Assembly: GCF_024868665.1 (NCBI RefSeq) | Contig: NC_079912.1 | Coordinates: forward strand, 16,289,926 to 16,353,925 | Direction of reading: 5' to 3' | Length of the DNA stretch: 64,000 bases | From: Triplophysa rosa | Lineage: Eukaryota; Chordata; Actinopteri; Cypriniformes; Nemacheilidae | Shown: one piece after another, positions 24,545 through 36,800 of the stretch | How positions within the stretch are numbered: the first letter of the stretch is position 1 | Layout: each line of letters begins with the position of its first letter | Program-made: the position numbers and the translations under genes | Notes under the pieces: model-generated | What the model was told of the DNA's origin: nothing | The model's input: only the letters and a program-made list of their open reading frames with translations | Databases searched by the model: none

Positions 24545-27500
24545 CACACAATATTAAAAATATTAACATATTTATTGGACACAATGTTTAAAATGCATAC
24601 AATTCAACAAGAGCTTTGTAAAATAACGGTACACAAATGATCACAATGTTCAAAATTCAAAATAAAAATACACAACAACGTAGAGGTAACATCTTCAGGT
24701 ACTGACTGAAGGCTTTGCTAAAGTCGATGCCTTAGTGACTATTAAGAGTTTTCTGATCATTGTCTCCATTACTGATCTTGTACAAGCCAAAAAAGCTTTT
24801 TACACTCAGGTCTGAATGGCTTCCCTTTAGAGGTGGGTGGTAATATGCATTGCACGCCACAAGACCCATATAGCAGATTTGAATGAATGCTGTAACCACA
24901 CCATTACCCGTAGAACAAAACAACAGTCCTGTTGGCTAAATACATAGTGATTTACAAAGACTGCTTGCAAAATAATCCAACACACTTCTAATACTGCTGT
25001 TAAGACTTCTCAGTTTAACTGATGACATCCAATCTTAAATATATTCCATAAAGCACTACACTCTGTGACTGCTGAGATGTACAAACCTGGCTATCGATAT
25101 TTAAATACTGCGTTTAAATCGACTGAAATGTCTAAGCTAGTGTAACTCCATTCCAGTCCATTTTTTTAGATGTTTTACAGTATACAAACACCTGATTCAA
25201 GCTGTCGACCTCCCCCCAAAATAGGCTTGTCCAACTTCATGCGGCGGTGCGCAGACCGATCGCCGTGTGACATAACAGTACCGCAAGAGGGATTTTAAAG
25301 CAAGCATATCATCTACTCTCACAATTGTTGTAGATGTCTCCCTAATAAACACACCAATAAGTGGAGTTAGGTGAATAAGGTTTTACAGTATATAAGGACA
25401 TGATGGTGCGAGGACTGGACTGAGTGGTCCTGATGCAACGTGCAGGTAACCCAGCAACCGGCAGTGTGTGAACTGTATGATATCATCAGAATGAAACACA
25501 AAGAACTGCATTATTTGAAAAAATCAAACATAAAACGTTGACTTCCAAGACATAAACAATAAGTTTACTGCATTGAACTGTAAGAGTTTGTGTGGATAGG
25601 ATATTTGTTACTGTTGCGACTTAGAAAAAAATTAATGAAAAATAAATAAATTCAGGAATGAATTGTGCTCCATCAGTGTTGTTAGTTTTGAGCTAGAATG
25701 GCTCATTAAATTATTGACTGTTATTGTCGCCGCATGTGAAATTATAGATTTGAACAGGCACATATGTTTCAGTAATTTGACGATTAGCTTTTAATTAAAA
25801 AATGAGTACAGGACAGAGAAGATGTGCCTTATGATAACAACCTTGACTTTTTCATCAATAAATATTGAACCTAATTCGAAGAAATACACATTCTTCATTA
25901 TCTTTTCAATTCAAATGAACTCCAAAGGAAAACTTGGAGAGTCACAAAAGGAAAGTTTAACGCTGCTTTAGACAGTTTTGCTGTCTAAACGTATTCCAAC
26001 GTTGAAAAAAACATCTGTATCAGTATCTCTAACCAGAGCTAGGGTTGTGCTATTAATACTGTTTTACAGTACCCAAATGGTGCGCAATGCAATGATGTGT
26101 AGTAACATAAATAAAAAGGCTGAAATTAAAACAAAAAGTGAACCCATCGCGACAGAACAGCTGATGATCTGTCAGTTTCTGCCATCTTGAAGCGTGTATC
26201 TGTGAAAAATAAAAATCCTGAGAATGCTTAGCTTTTTCCCAACACCATAAAGCTAATTTATCCGTTACATTCTACAGCCTCACAATCCTTGTGTGTCCAA
26301 AGCTAAAGTTGAAGGTATAATATAAGAGTTATGAACTTAATTTACAACTGACAGAACCTTTGAAACACTAAGTCATTACTGTACAAATACAATAACCAAC
26401 ACTGTACAAAATCTCAATTTCTACCGCCGCACAATCTTCGCTACTTATTACTGTTACACGTAGCCATTTCAGAGTGCAAAACAAAGCACTGTCAATACAC
26501 ATGGGAAGATAAAGCAGAATATGGTCTTACTTTTAAAGTACCAGCAACATGGAAATATTACTGACACTTTTTACAATATGAAATAATATGGAAATTTTAT
26601 GTTTAAACCTCTCCGGTCATTAGAAGACCATATTGAAATGTAATATAAAGGTGCCGACTGCTCGGTAACCAGTGGAGCTCGACACTAAACAGGATCCAAG
26701 ACAAATATACGTTCTACAGTTCACCATGTGCGTGCGTCTCCATCAACACCAGGACGATTTAGGGATGCCGTCCCCCTGATTAAACGCACAAAACTATTCC
26801 CGTCACCTTATTCCATCAAAGCAACGAGGCGTAGAATGATGATGTGAAATATGCGATGAAATTAGAAGAAAAGCCACATCAAACATCGCCGTGTTGAAAA
26901 AGACGAGTAGAAGTTGCAGCAACCGTGAACGAAAGATCTTATTCGAGTTCTCAATTGTGCCCTCTTTTTGACATCGACCATCTGTCCTCTTGAGTCTGTG
27001 AAGGAAGAATATCTTTTCCTAAGAATTCAGATGTCAAGAACTTGAAGAGGTGGGGTCTCCAAATGCGCCACTGCGTGTGACATTTTTCACAGATGCTGCC
27101 GAGAGCAGATTTCGGGGGTTGAGGAGCGTCTCTGGTATAAATGTGTTCTGTATAAAACTGCATGGTTGTGGAAGAGAAATCAGTGCTTCATTGCTTTATG
27201 CGAACAATGACGAGTCTTTCAGAGCATGTCTAAACTACAACCATGTACACAAGTCTGCAAGGACATTTTAAAGAACAACTACCAATCCCTCCTGTTCCGG
27301 GTTCAGTCCAACACGTTCAACGGCGCATTCATATAAAAAGCATCGCTTGCAAAACAGTTAAAGATTCACAAGACACAGTCGGTGTTTCTTCAAGGTCTTC
27401 TGTACAATGAGGAGTGGAGCGTGATGTTCACAGTGCTGTGATGTCACATGGTGTAGGTTCTCGTCCTCGCTTTCCCGCTGATCGAAAGATCTCAACTTCT

Positions 27501-27725
27501 AAGTGGTGTGAATGTCGACAATCTCCGAGCATCGAGAGCGATTTCCCATCTCAGAACACTTCTGGATGCTTGCTGATTACATGAGGAAGGTATTGTAGGG
27601 CCCTTTCTCTCAGGGCTAATAAACTTTAGTGCTGGTAGAGATGAGACAGAGTCAAGATGCCTCCGTGTGGCACAAACGCTCGTGATCTCCTCATTGGAAG
27701 AGGAATGGGTCTAGGGTGTTGGGGG
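24545..27725 (-). other. Probable 3'UTR of the Eph receptor gene
   Basis: About 3.2 kb after the TAG without splice-like structure or any recognisable transposon, while transposon fragments occur every 1-3 kb on both sides. On the minus strand the first AATAAA seen after the stop is at about 24564-24569 (plus strand tttatt), giving a cleavage site near 24545. The 3' border is an inference; RNA reads are needed to fix it. Confidence 0.45.
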
Positions 27726-27819
27726 CTATACTTGCACCTGCTGTGCTTGAAGACACTGGACACTGGAAAGGATCTTTTTCTGATGGCCCGCCAGCGCTAC
27801 TCCCATCTTATCCAGTTCA
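27726..27819 (-). CDS. Eph exon 17: end of SAM domain, PDZ-binding tail and stop
   Basis: 94 coding bases, acceptor with pyrimidine tract CCTTTTCCATTACAG. It completes Ser and encodes [20 protein letters not shown] and [10 protein letters not shown], then TAG at 27726-27728. [12 protein letters not shown] is the last SAM helix of Eph receptors. The terminal -VQV is a class II (hydrophobic-x-hydrophobic) PDZ ligand. I recall the same three residues in EphB3, whereas EphA3, A4 and A5 end near -VPV/-VPL. Confidence 0.94.
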
Positions 27820-30800
27820 CTGTAATGGAAAAGGAGGGTAGGAGAGGGAAAGAGTAAAATTGCCTTGGTGAGATCAAGTCTGCAACAACAGCATGAACCA
27901 ACCCAGACGGATTTGCTGGTCTTGCTTGGTCTGGTTTGGGTAACTGGCCACCAGCTTGCCAGACTAGCTAGTCCAGTTAAAGGGATAGTTCACCCAAATA
28001 TGAAAATACTTGAATCATTTACAGACCTTCGTGTCATTTCAAACCTGTATGACTTTCTTTCTTTTGCAGAACACGAACGATATTCTGAAAAATGTTGGTA
28101 ACCAAACAAGATTGGGCCCCGTTGACTTCCATTGTATGGACACAAAACCACTGAGAATTTTGCGAAATATCTTCTTTTTTGTTCCACAATTCATTTTTGG
28201 GTGAACTATCCATTTTTAGATAGTTTAAGTTTGTAGTTTCAGTTATTCTTTTTGTTTTTCACAGAAATGGGCAATATGATCAAAATAGAATGCTATGATT
28301 TGTGCATTGACATTTACAAATACACGTAACTGTGTACTGTGTGCAAAATTTGTGTACATACGGAATACCCAAATCTACCACATTTTCCAAAATGTGCAGA
28401 ACACCCTGCACAGAATACGGTCTCCCACAATGCAGTGCACTCAAAGTCACCTTCAATTTCCATTGTAATGAGTGACTCTGAAGTAATTACAGCCATGGTT
28501 TTTAACTTGTTATTTGATCTGACTGCCAAAAGTGACATTTTTTTGTGACCACAAAATTTAATGAAAAATAAAAGTCACTCACTAAGCTTTGTTTAAACTT
28601 CCAAATGGAAGTTAATGCATTCTGTTTCACAACATTGGCAGAGTACAGTATGAACTGCACAGAATGCAGAAACCACTAGCATTGGCTCGAGTTTTAAAAT
28701 GCAACCAAACATTTTACGCCGTGTACAAAAGACCTCCAGCTGTTGTTTACCTGACACTGAGGTACAAAACAGAGTCCAGGGTAACGTAGCCGGAGCTGGA
28801 GAAGTGTTCCTTGTACTGGCCCATTTTTATTAAGTCGAGCCAGTCTCCTACTGTGCTGACCCCAGCATCAGGGGTTACTGGGTCCTCCCTGTGGTTGGAC
28901 AAAAAAGTACTTATAAAAAAGCAATTTTTTTAAGATTAAAATGTTATTTGCTTTAGAAAACAGGATCTCTCTAAATTTAAGAATAAAAAATGTATATTGT
29001 GCTAAGATAATACACCATAATTAGCCAATTATAATAAAGGTTTATTACATAAACGTCTTAAAGGGATACTCCACCCAAAAATCTGTCATGAATTACCCCC
29101 CCCCCCAAAGTTGTTCCAAACCTGTATAAATGTCTTTGTTCCGTTGAAGACAAAAAGATATTTGGAAAAATGTCAGCAACTGGGACATAGACCACCATAG
29201 TAGAAAAATGTTAAATGGTACTCAAAGATGCCCTTTTCTTAATTCTTCAAAATATCTTCTTTTGTGTTAACAGAACAAATTATATAATGGTAATCCCAGA
29301 AATGTCAGTTGCTAACATTTTTCCAGATATCTTTCTTTTTGTTAACAGAACAAAGACATTTATACAGGTTTGGAACAATTTATGGGTGATTAAATGATGA
29401 CAGAATTTTCATTTTTGGGTGGAGTATCCCTTTAAACACACGTTTTAAAACTAAACAACTATCCTTGGTGCAAGAATTCTCTACTAATAACAATAAAATA
29501 ATCTACGATACAGACATTTGTCAAAACACACAGTACACACAATGATTATTTCACAAGGGCATGATTTTATAACCGACTTCCTTTATGTGTTCTAGCATAT
29601 AGTGTGCGTGTCACAGATTATCAGTAGTTTATCTGGCCTAGATGTCACACGTTAAGCTTTCCAGATCCAGAAGGAAGCCAGATTGCAGAACAAACCACAT
29701 CTCTATCTGTAGCAACAAACACAAGCATGAGTAATTTCGAATTTCTAAACCTATTTTATTTAATGGCAGGGAAGCAGGGCAGGGACTTGCCGGTGGTTTG
29801 TGGGAAAATGCAGCTTGCACATTCGGCTTTAATTGTGGCCAGCGCTTGCTAAACAATCCAGTCCTCCATCTGCCTCCGATTTTGGCAGCGCTCGAAATGC
29901 GGCACTGGGACAGACAGGCAATCAGATATCAGCCAAGACCACCCTCAACCCCTCCCGATTCAGAGTACCAGACACAAGAATTGTGAATGTTCAGACTTAC
30001 ATCTGGCTTCAATCGAGGATATCTTATCCGTTTCATTTATTCAGAATTTATTGGATTACCGTAAAAAAGGACTCCAGATCACACACACGAGAAACATCAA
30101 AACGCATACGCCATGATATACTGTATATATAAATACAGTATATACTAGGGATGGGGAGGAATAAGAGATTGTCAGCCAGGTTTACCAGCCAAAGCTTGTA
30201 CATTGTTGTACATCACAAAATGTATTTTCAAAGCAAATATCACGCAGGACAATGCATCGCATGCTCAAAAGCTGATCATTCTTGTGCACAGGTGCTAAAA
30301 CACATGCTGACACTGTAAAAGTTCAATCTGATGTGATATTTTAGCTACACTAGGAATGACTTTACCATGTTTCATTATTGGCCAAATAATCGAATGAGAC
30401 TGCAATGCGCCTAGCAATTCCCATCCCTAATATATATACACAGACAAATACTCAAACAAACTGATTGAGACTCTATTGAAATGTAATCCACGCGAGGCAT
30501 TTGGCTCACCAGACTGAAGTGTTGGCCAGCTGCTTCAGGCTGCTCGGGTTCCGGATCAGCCTGTCCAGAGTGTTGACAATCTGCCCGAATTTCGGCCGAT
30601 CATTGCGGCTCTTTTCCCAGCAGTCGAGCATGAGCTGGTGAAGCACAACGGGACAATCCATCGGTGCCGGGAGCCGGTAGCCTTCATCTGTAGCTTTTAT
30701 TACCTGAGGGGTTGAGAGAACGTTCCACATTAAAAATCATACATTTATTAGCTTCATGAATACTGAGTGAATTTATGCATTCGCTTAATGCATTTAGCTT

Positions 30801-33800
30801 TTGTGCGGGGTTGGATTAATTCCTTCTTTATCCGCTTGCGACTCGGAAAGAGCGTGAGATACTGTATCAGAGTGTCTGTGTTATAGGAATGGAGAGTTAG
30901 TTTAATTTCAGAAATGATACCGCCGTAAGGAAAAGAATAAACTAGCTTCATGCAAACATCCGCATTATCTTAACCGTTGCCTGGAAGACTGTAAATGTCG
31001 TAATGCATGATTTCCCGTTACCATGGCGAAGGGAGGCAGACAGATGGATTTGTGGTTTGTGCCGTGAATGGAACTTTCAGATTCTGCTCCCCCGGCACAA
31101 TAAAAGTGCATCCGCTAACAAGCATGCAACCGTTTTAGTGCTCCAGCTTAATGTGACGCGTATACAGTCCCAAATCATTCCCAAATGTCTCAATCTCTCT
31201 CTCTTTCCCCAGCAGCCTCCAAATCCCAAGCAAAAATCTCTTCCCAAGGTGAAAATAAATACATAAAAATGATTCAGACGAGGAAAATCAGCTAAGAGTA
31301 GACCACAATGGATTCAAATTTCCCTATTTGAAAGTTGCCTGTGAACTGAAATCTGGAAATGTTCACCCTGCCGATGAAAATCTTTTTACCTTTGTGCTTT
31401 GTGAGATGAGAACTACATTATTTTCTCAGTTCCAGCTGTGTTTTTTATTTCAAATGGATGAAGATCCACACATTTAAGAAATATGTTACTTCACAAACCT
31501 ACTTACGTTTCTATAATGGTTTAAGTGTAAAGAGACATTCAGCGTTCACTCACATCCTGATTGGACATTTCCCAGTACGGTCGCTCCCCATAGGATATCA
31601 CCTCCCACATGACAATGCCGTAACTCCAGACATCACTAGCTGACGTAAACTTTCTGTACGTGATGGCCTCGGGGGCTGTCCATCGAATGGGAATTTTTCC
31701 ACCCTGAGGGAACAATCCCACATAAACAGGGTTAAACACAGACAGCAAATTTGGATGACAAACATAGAAGTTCTTTATTTGTCGTACCCGTGTTGTGTAC
31801 GCCGCTTCGGGATCATCCTCCAACACCCTCGACAGCCCAAAATCAGACACTTTACACACCAAGTTTCCGTTCACCAGAATGTTCCGCGCTGCCAGATCTC
31901 GATGCACGTAGTTCATCTCGGAGAGGTACTGCATCCCCGCGGCTATGCCTCGCATCATTCCCAGCAGCTGGATCACTGCGAACTGCCCGTCGTGTTTCTG
32001 CACATAATGAAGAGTTCTCGTGTCAAATCCTGCTCCCCGTGGCCATATTTCTGCCGTCTGCAACCTCGGTGGATGCCGGCACAGTTGGCCAGGTCTGAAT
32101 TTGTCTCGTGAGTAATCACATAATTCATTGGCTTCCTAATTAAATGTGTTGCGGGGCACGAGCTATTAACGGCAATGAATGTGTGTTCATTTAGTGTTTT
32201 TAATGCGAGCGATGGGAAATAAGTAAGCAACTAACCAAATTATGATACTTCATTACAGTGAGGTACAATGATTGTGCGAGTAAATCTGACATCATTGTCA
32301 TATGACCATATGGATAGAAAGGGCCTGTCGTATACGGCGGTCTGTGATTGAGTGATGCACATGGACATGTAGTTGTGGGGTTAAGTGTTTAGTAATAATA
32401 ATAATAAAGTAGGAAATTATTGCTACTATAACAAAATAATATGAATTTTTTTATAGATAAGATTTTTTAGCCTTTGATAATAAATTGGGCACATGCATAT
32501 TGCATTTTCCACAATTTGTTTTTATATTTTTAGGGCTGTCAAACAATTAATCGCATCCAAATTTAGTTTGTGTTTACATAATATACTGTATGTCTGTGTA
32601 GTGTGCTACACTAAATATTTTTCAAAATAAATGTATAAATATACATGCATATATACTGTACATACATGCAGATAAAAACGTAAATACATATATTTAAGAA
32701 AAATATTAAATATAAAAATGTATTAACATTTATTATTTACATTATTGGTAAATATACATAAATACATGTTAATATTTCCTAAATATGTATACATGTATGC
32801 GTATTGTATGTGTTTATAATACAAGATTAATATGCACAGTACACGGACATATATTATGTAAGCACAAACTTTTATTCTGGATGAGTTTAATTGCGATTAA
32901 TCGTTTGACAGCCCAAATTTTTATTTAAAATGTCAATTATTTCCTAATAATAATGTAAAAGGCTCTTGACATGACCGTATTTTTTTTCTTTCTATGAATT
33001 TTTGTATGGCGCTTCACTATAGAGGCTTTCTTCTCATTTCAGATGATAGCAGACATAAAAATATAATTATAACTATTAATTTTACCCCTATCCTACCTAT
33101 TTCTTCATCCCTAGATATCAGCCTGTACGGTTCTCGCCCCAACGAAACAAGTCACCACAAAACCAATTTAAAAACTTTCATCACACCATCTGTGGAAAAA
33201 ATGAAATGTTTTGATCAACAACTACGTTTGCCTGCTGATTTCAATTTCTTCCGCCGTAGTAAGGAATCGCTAACCGAGAAGGATGAGGAAAAACATGCAG
33301 TGAGAAGTGTGAACCCGAACAACACGCGAGTTGTCAAGCCCAATGTGGCAGAAGCGTGCACGTGCTTTGTGTGCCTGTGATATTTCACAGCATTTCCTTC
33401 GGTGCAAGTTGGCCTCCATCATCCGCCGCAAAATAGAACATGCTCACCTTCAAAAACGTGTCCAGAGATCCATTTTCCATGTACTCGGTCACTATCATCA
33501 CAGGCTTACCTAAGGGACAGAAAGAGAGTAAAAGAGAGTGAGAAAGAGAGGAAAGGCAAAGTGTGAAAAACAGAGAGAGAAAAAATTGCACAGGCGAGAA
33601 AAAGACAGCACCGAAAGCCTTCCGCTTTGTGTCCTATATTTAATTCATTTTCAAGTCGACAGAGAAAAACACGCGGATAAAAAGCGCCGGCCCACCCCTC
33701 CCAACTTCACAGACCCTCGTCCCTTTTCGGTTTCCTCTACCTGCTGCCTGTTACTCATACTGACAGCCCCTAATCAAAGTGCTCAATAACAGTCAGGCAG

Positions 33801-36800
33801 ATAATTAGAGCGAGCTGTCCACTGAGAATATCTTTGTCCAGAAATACCTAAAATGATAATGAGTTCCTTTAGGAGTGGAGCTGATGGAGGGGGGGTGAGA
33901 AAGGGGGAGGAGGTGCTTAGGGGCTGATTAATTGCCTGGGGGGGGTGGAGGAGTGCTGATGAAGAAGCCAAGAGGGGTGTAAAGATCTGTAAATGGGTAA
34001 AGCGTTCACCTCTCCGTGATGCTGCAGACACAGCTGCGAGAGATGTATCGGGAGAGGAGGAGAGTTCGCACCTGCGTTGCACAGTGTGATTAAAAATTCT
34101 TCACTGATTCCACCTAAATAACATGCTGTCAATCAGGAAGACATCGCCACCCACCCCCACATGTGACAAGGAAGAGTACATGCTAATCCGCCCTGATTAT
34201 CAGACATGCCTGACGAATGTAACTCACGGCAGACGCGTTCACCTCGGGGCACCAGACACACGTCAACGCGGAAACCTTAGAGACCCGTGTACATTTCACA
34301 ACTTCAAACACTTCTTTCTACAGTTTTACATTTGAAAACAAGTTTACTATTAACAAGATTTTTTTTTCTTAAATATGGTCTTACGATTTATGGTCAAATG
34401 AATTTCTAACCATGTCTGTGAAAACCAAGCTACAGTCGCATCATGTTTAATTATTAGACAATGAGTTTGATTTCAAGCATTCATTTCACTTTGATTTCAA
34501 TCTTTGATATGGCCTTACACAATCAATGTTAAAGATATCAAGGTTGTATTAACACAGAATGTTCTTTAAATTGAAAACAGCAAATCATAAAAAATGACTT
34601 AAGCTGGGTTTTCACATGCAGGGTAACATATGTGAAATATGGGGGGAAGTTTAAGCGAAATAAATAGCACTTTTTCTTAAAATTCTTTCTGCGCTTTTAT
34701 ATATAGACTCTTTTTATATACATTATTTACACTACAAAAGATGATATTTTGAAGAATGTAGGAAAGCAAACATTCTGGGGCACTTTTGACTACCGTTGTA
34801 CTTTACCAACTATGGTAGTCAACGGTGGCCAAGAACTGTTTGGTTACAAGCATTCTTCCAAATATCTTTCTCTGTGTTCATCAGAACAAGGAAATGAATA
34901 CAGATTTGGAACAGCTCAGCTCGGAGGTGAGGGAATGATGACAGAATTTCTATTTTGGGGTGAACTGCCCCTTTAAATTTTTGAATATAATCAAACTGAC
35001 TGTACAAGTCAATTCAACGTACTATTTTAAAGTTGCTGTAACTTGTTTCAACTGATCCACTTATTTAGTAAAAGTGCAGTATAAACATGACTGTTAATAA
35101 TATAATATATTATTTTGTATTTACATTTATAATATAAAATAGTAGAAGAGAAATTGATCTTAATAGTCAGGTTTTTTCTAAATTCTTGCTGTCACACCAT
35201 AAGACACCAACCATGTCAAAACCGCTTCACTCTTCGTAAATTCGAGCTGCAAGACAGGAAGTCTACACAAAAAGTATCTTTGAGTCCTTGAGGACACAGG
35301 TCCTATAAGAGCACATCTGCCGTCAATTTCTAAACACAATTTAAAGCCGCAGACTAGAGAATTGTTGGCGAGGCTACAAGCAGAGTCAATGAATTCATTT
35401 TAGGGATATAATCTCTATTTCACCAGAGGACAAAAAACACAATTTAATCCAATAAAACCCCATTCAACCCCATCAAGCTATTTATAGCACCCAGCCCTTA
35501 GATATTGCCGTGGTTTCGAAGTGAATTGGGCTCGCAGTGTTTGTCCGAGCTGTCACTGTAAGTAAATCACCAGCGCAATTCGTCGCGCTCTTCAACGAAA
35601 TCTCTCGACGAGCATGGTGAGGGATATCAAAACCGATCGCGAGTTAACTTGCCGTCGCGGGACATATTACTTTGACAGTGAGCGAGATGGACAACCCGGC
35701 CTCTGTTCCTCAATCTTTGAAGCTTTGATTGCATCTTGGCCAACAGGATATACATATAAAACATGGCTCCCTGAAATTGCCTTTGTTTGCACAGTCAGAT
35801 CACACTGAGAATTTTTTCTGTACCCGATAGCTACTGTATATAAGCTGTTTTTAAGTGGATGATGGCGTCTTTGATAAGCTCATTAATAAAAGGAACCAGC
35901 TATTTATCCATACAAGCAGCTTTGAAAGTGATGGATGCTGCACAATCAGCTGGCCAGAGGTTTTATGAGCGCTTCAATTACACCGTATTCACACACACTC
36001 AAAGGTCCGTGATTGAAACAAAATGATGAGCAGATTACACCCCATGGTGGGCCGATCTTCTCTAAATGTCTAACTGCAGTGGAAAGGAAGCCTTCCTTAT
36101 AATTATGGTCATTATCTTACCAGCGAGGAACAGACATCGAAAAACGCATAGACCGCTAAAAGATACATTCGTGGACGTTCACGGAAACTAGATTTGTTTT
36201 CAATTGTCCATTAATATTTAGTTACTGTGCTTTTTTTCATTATAGGAAAGCAGCCATCGTTTCCAACAAAGCAATATATTCAATCACTTATCTTCTCAAA
36301 CTCTCATCTACTGTTTACGCTACAAAGTAAAACTTTTCCTTCGCACTCAGCAGGAACGGACCTCAAAATGCGAAAGACAAAATCAGCAGCGAATTATCAG
36401 ATTGTAGCCTCGAGTCCGCCAATCTGATGGTTAGCTGCAGAACGAGTTTATAATAGAGACGATGACAGCTCTGTGTTTTCGTAAAGATGAAAGGAAAACG
36501 ATTTGAATGAGGCGTTAAGGTCTATTCTACTGCCATTCTACGAGACATTTGCATTACAAAAAGTTCAATCATGGTCTCATTTTTTCCGTCTGAGGTGGTA
36601 ATGATAGAGAATCGCTCCCGAAGCTGCGTTACGTGACAGATGCTTTTCGTATTACATCGCCAAAGTCTTTGTCTTTATCTCGTGGGCGCTCCATCAGGCG
36701 GCACAAACGTACGGCAGCCTCTTTAATGCATCTCAGGCCGGCCCCATCAGCGCTGTGATTAGTCTGTGCGTGCGTGGAGGGGGTTGGAATGACAGCTGCT

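Noticed and set aside
31751..32111. Two plus-strand ORFs of 115 and 118 codons opposite Eph exon 13
   Set aside because: Antisense shadows of the conserved kinase exon.
33888..33951. G-quadruplex in the G-rich stretch
   Set aside because: Four G-runs exist but loops are up to 14 bases, beyond the usual stable range.
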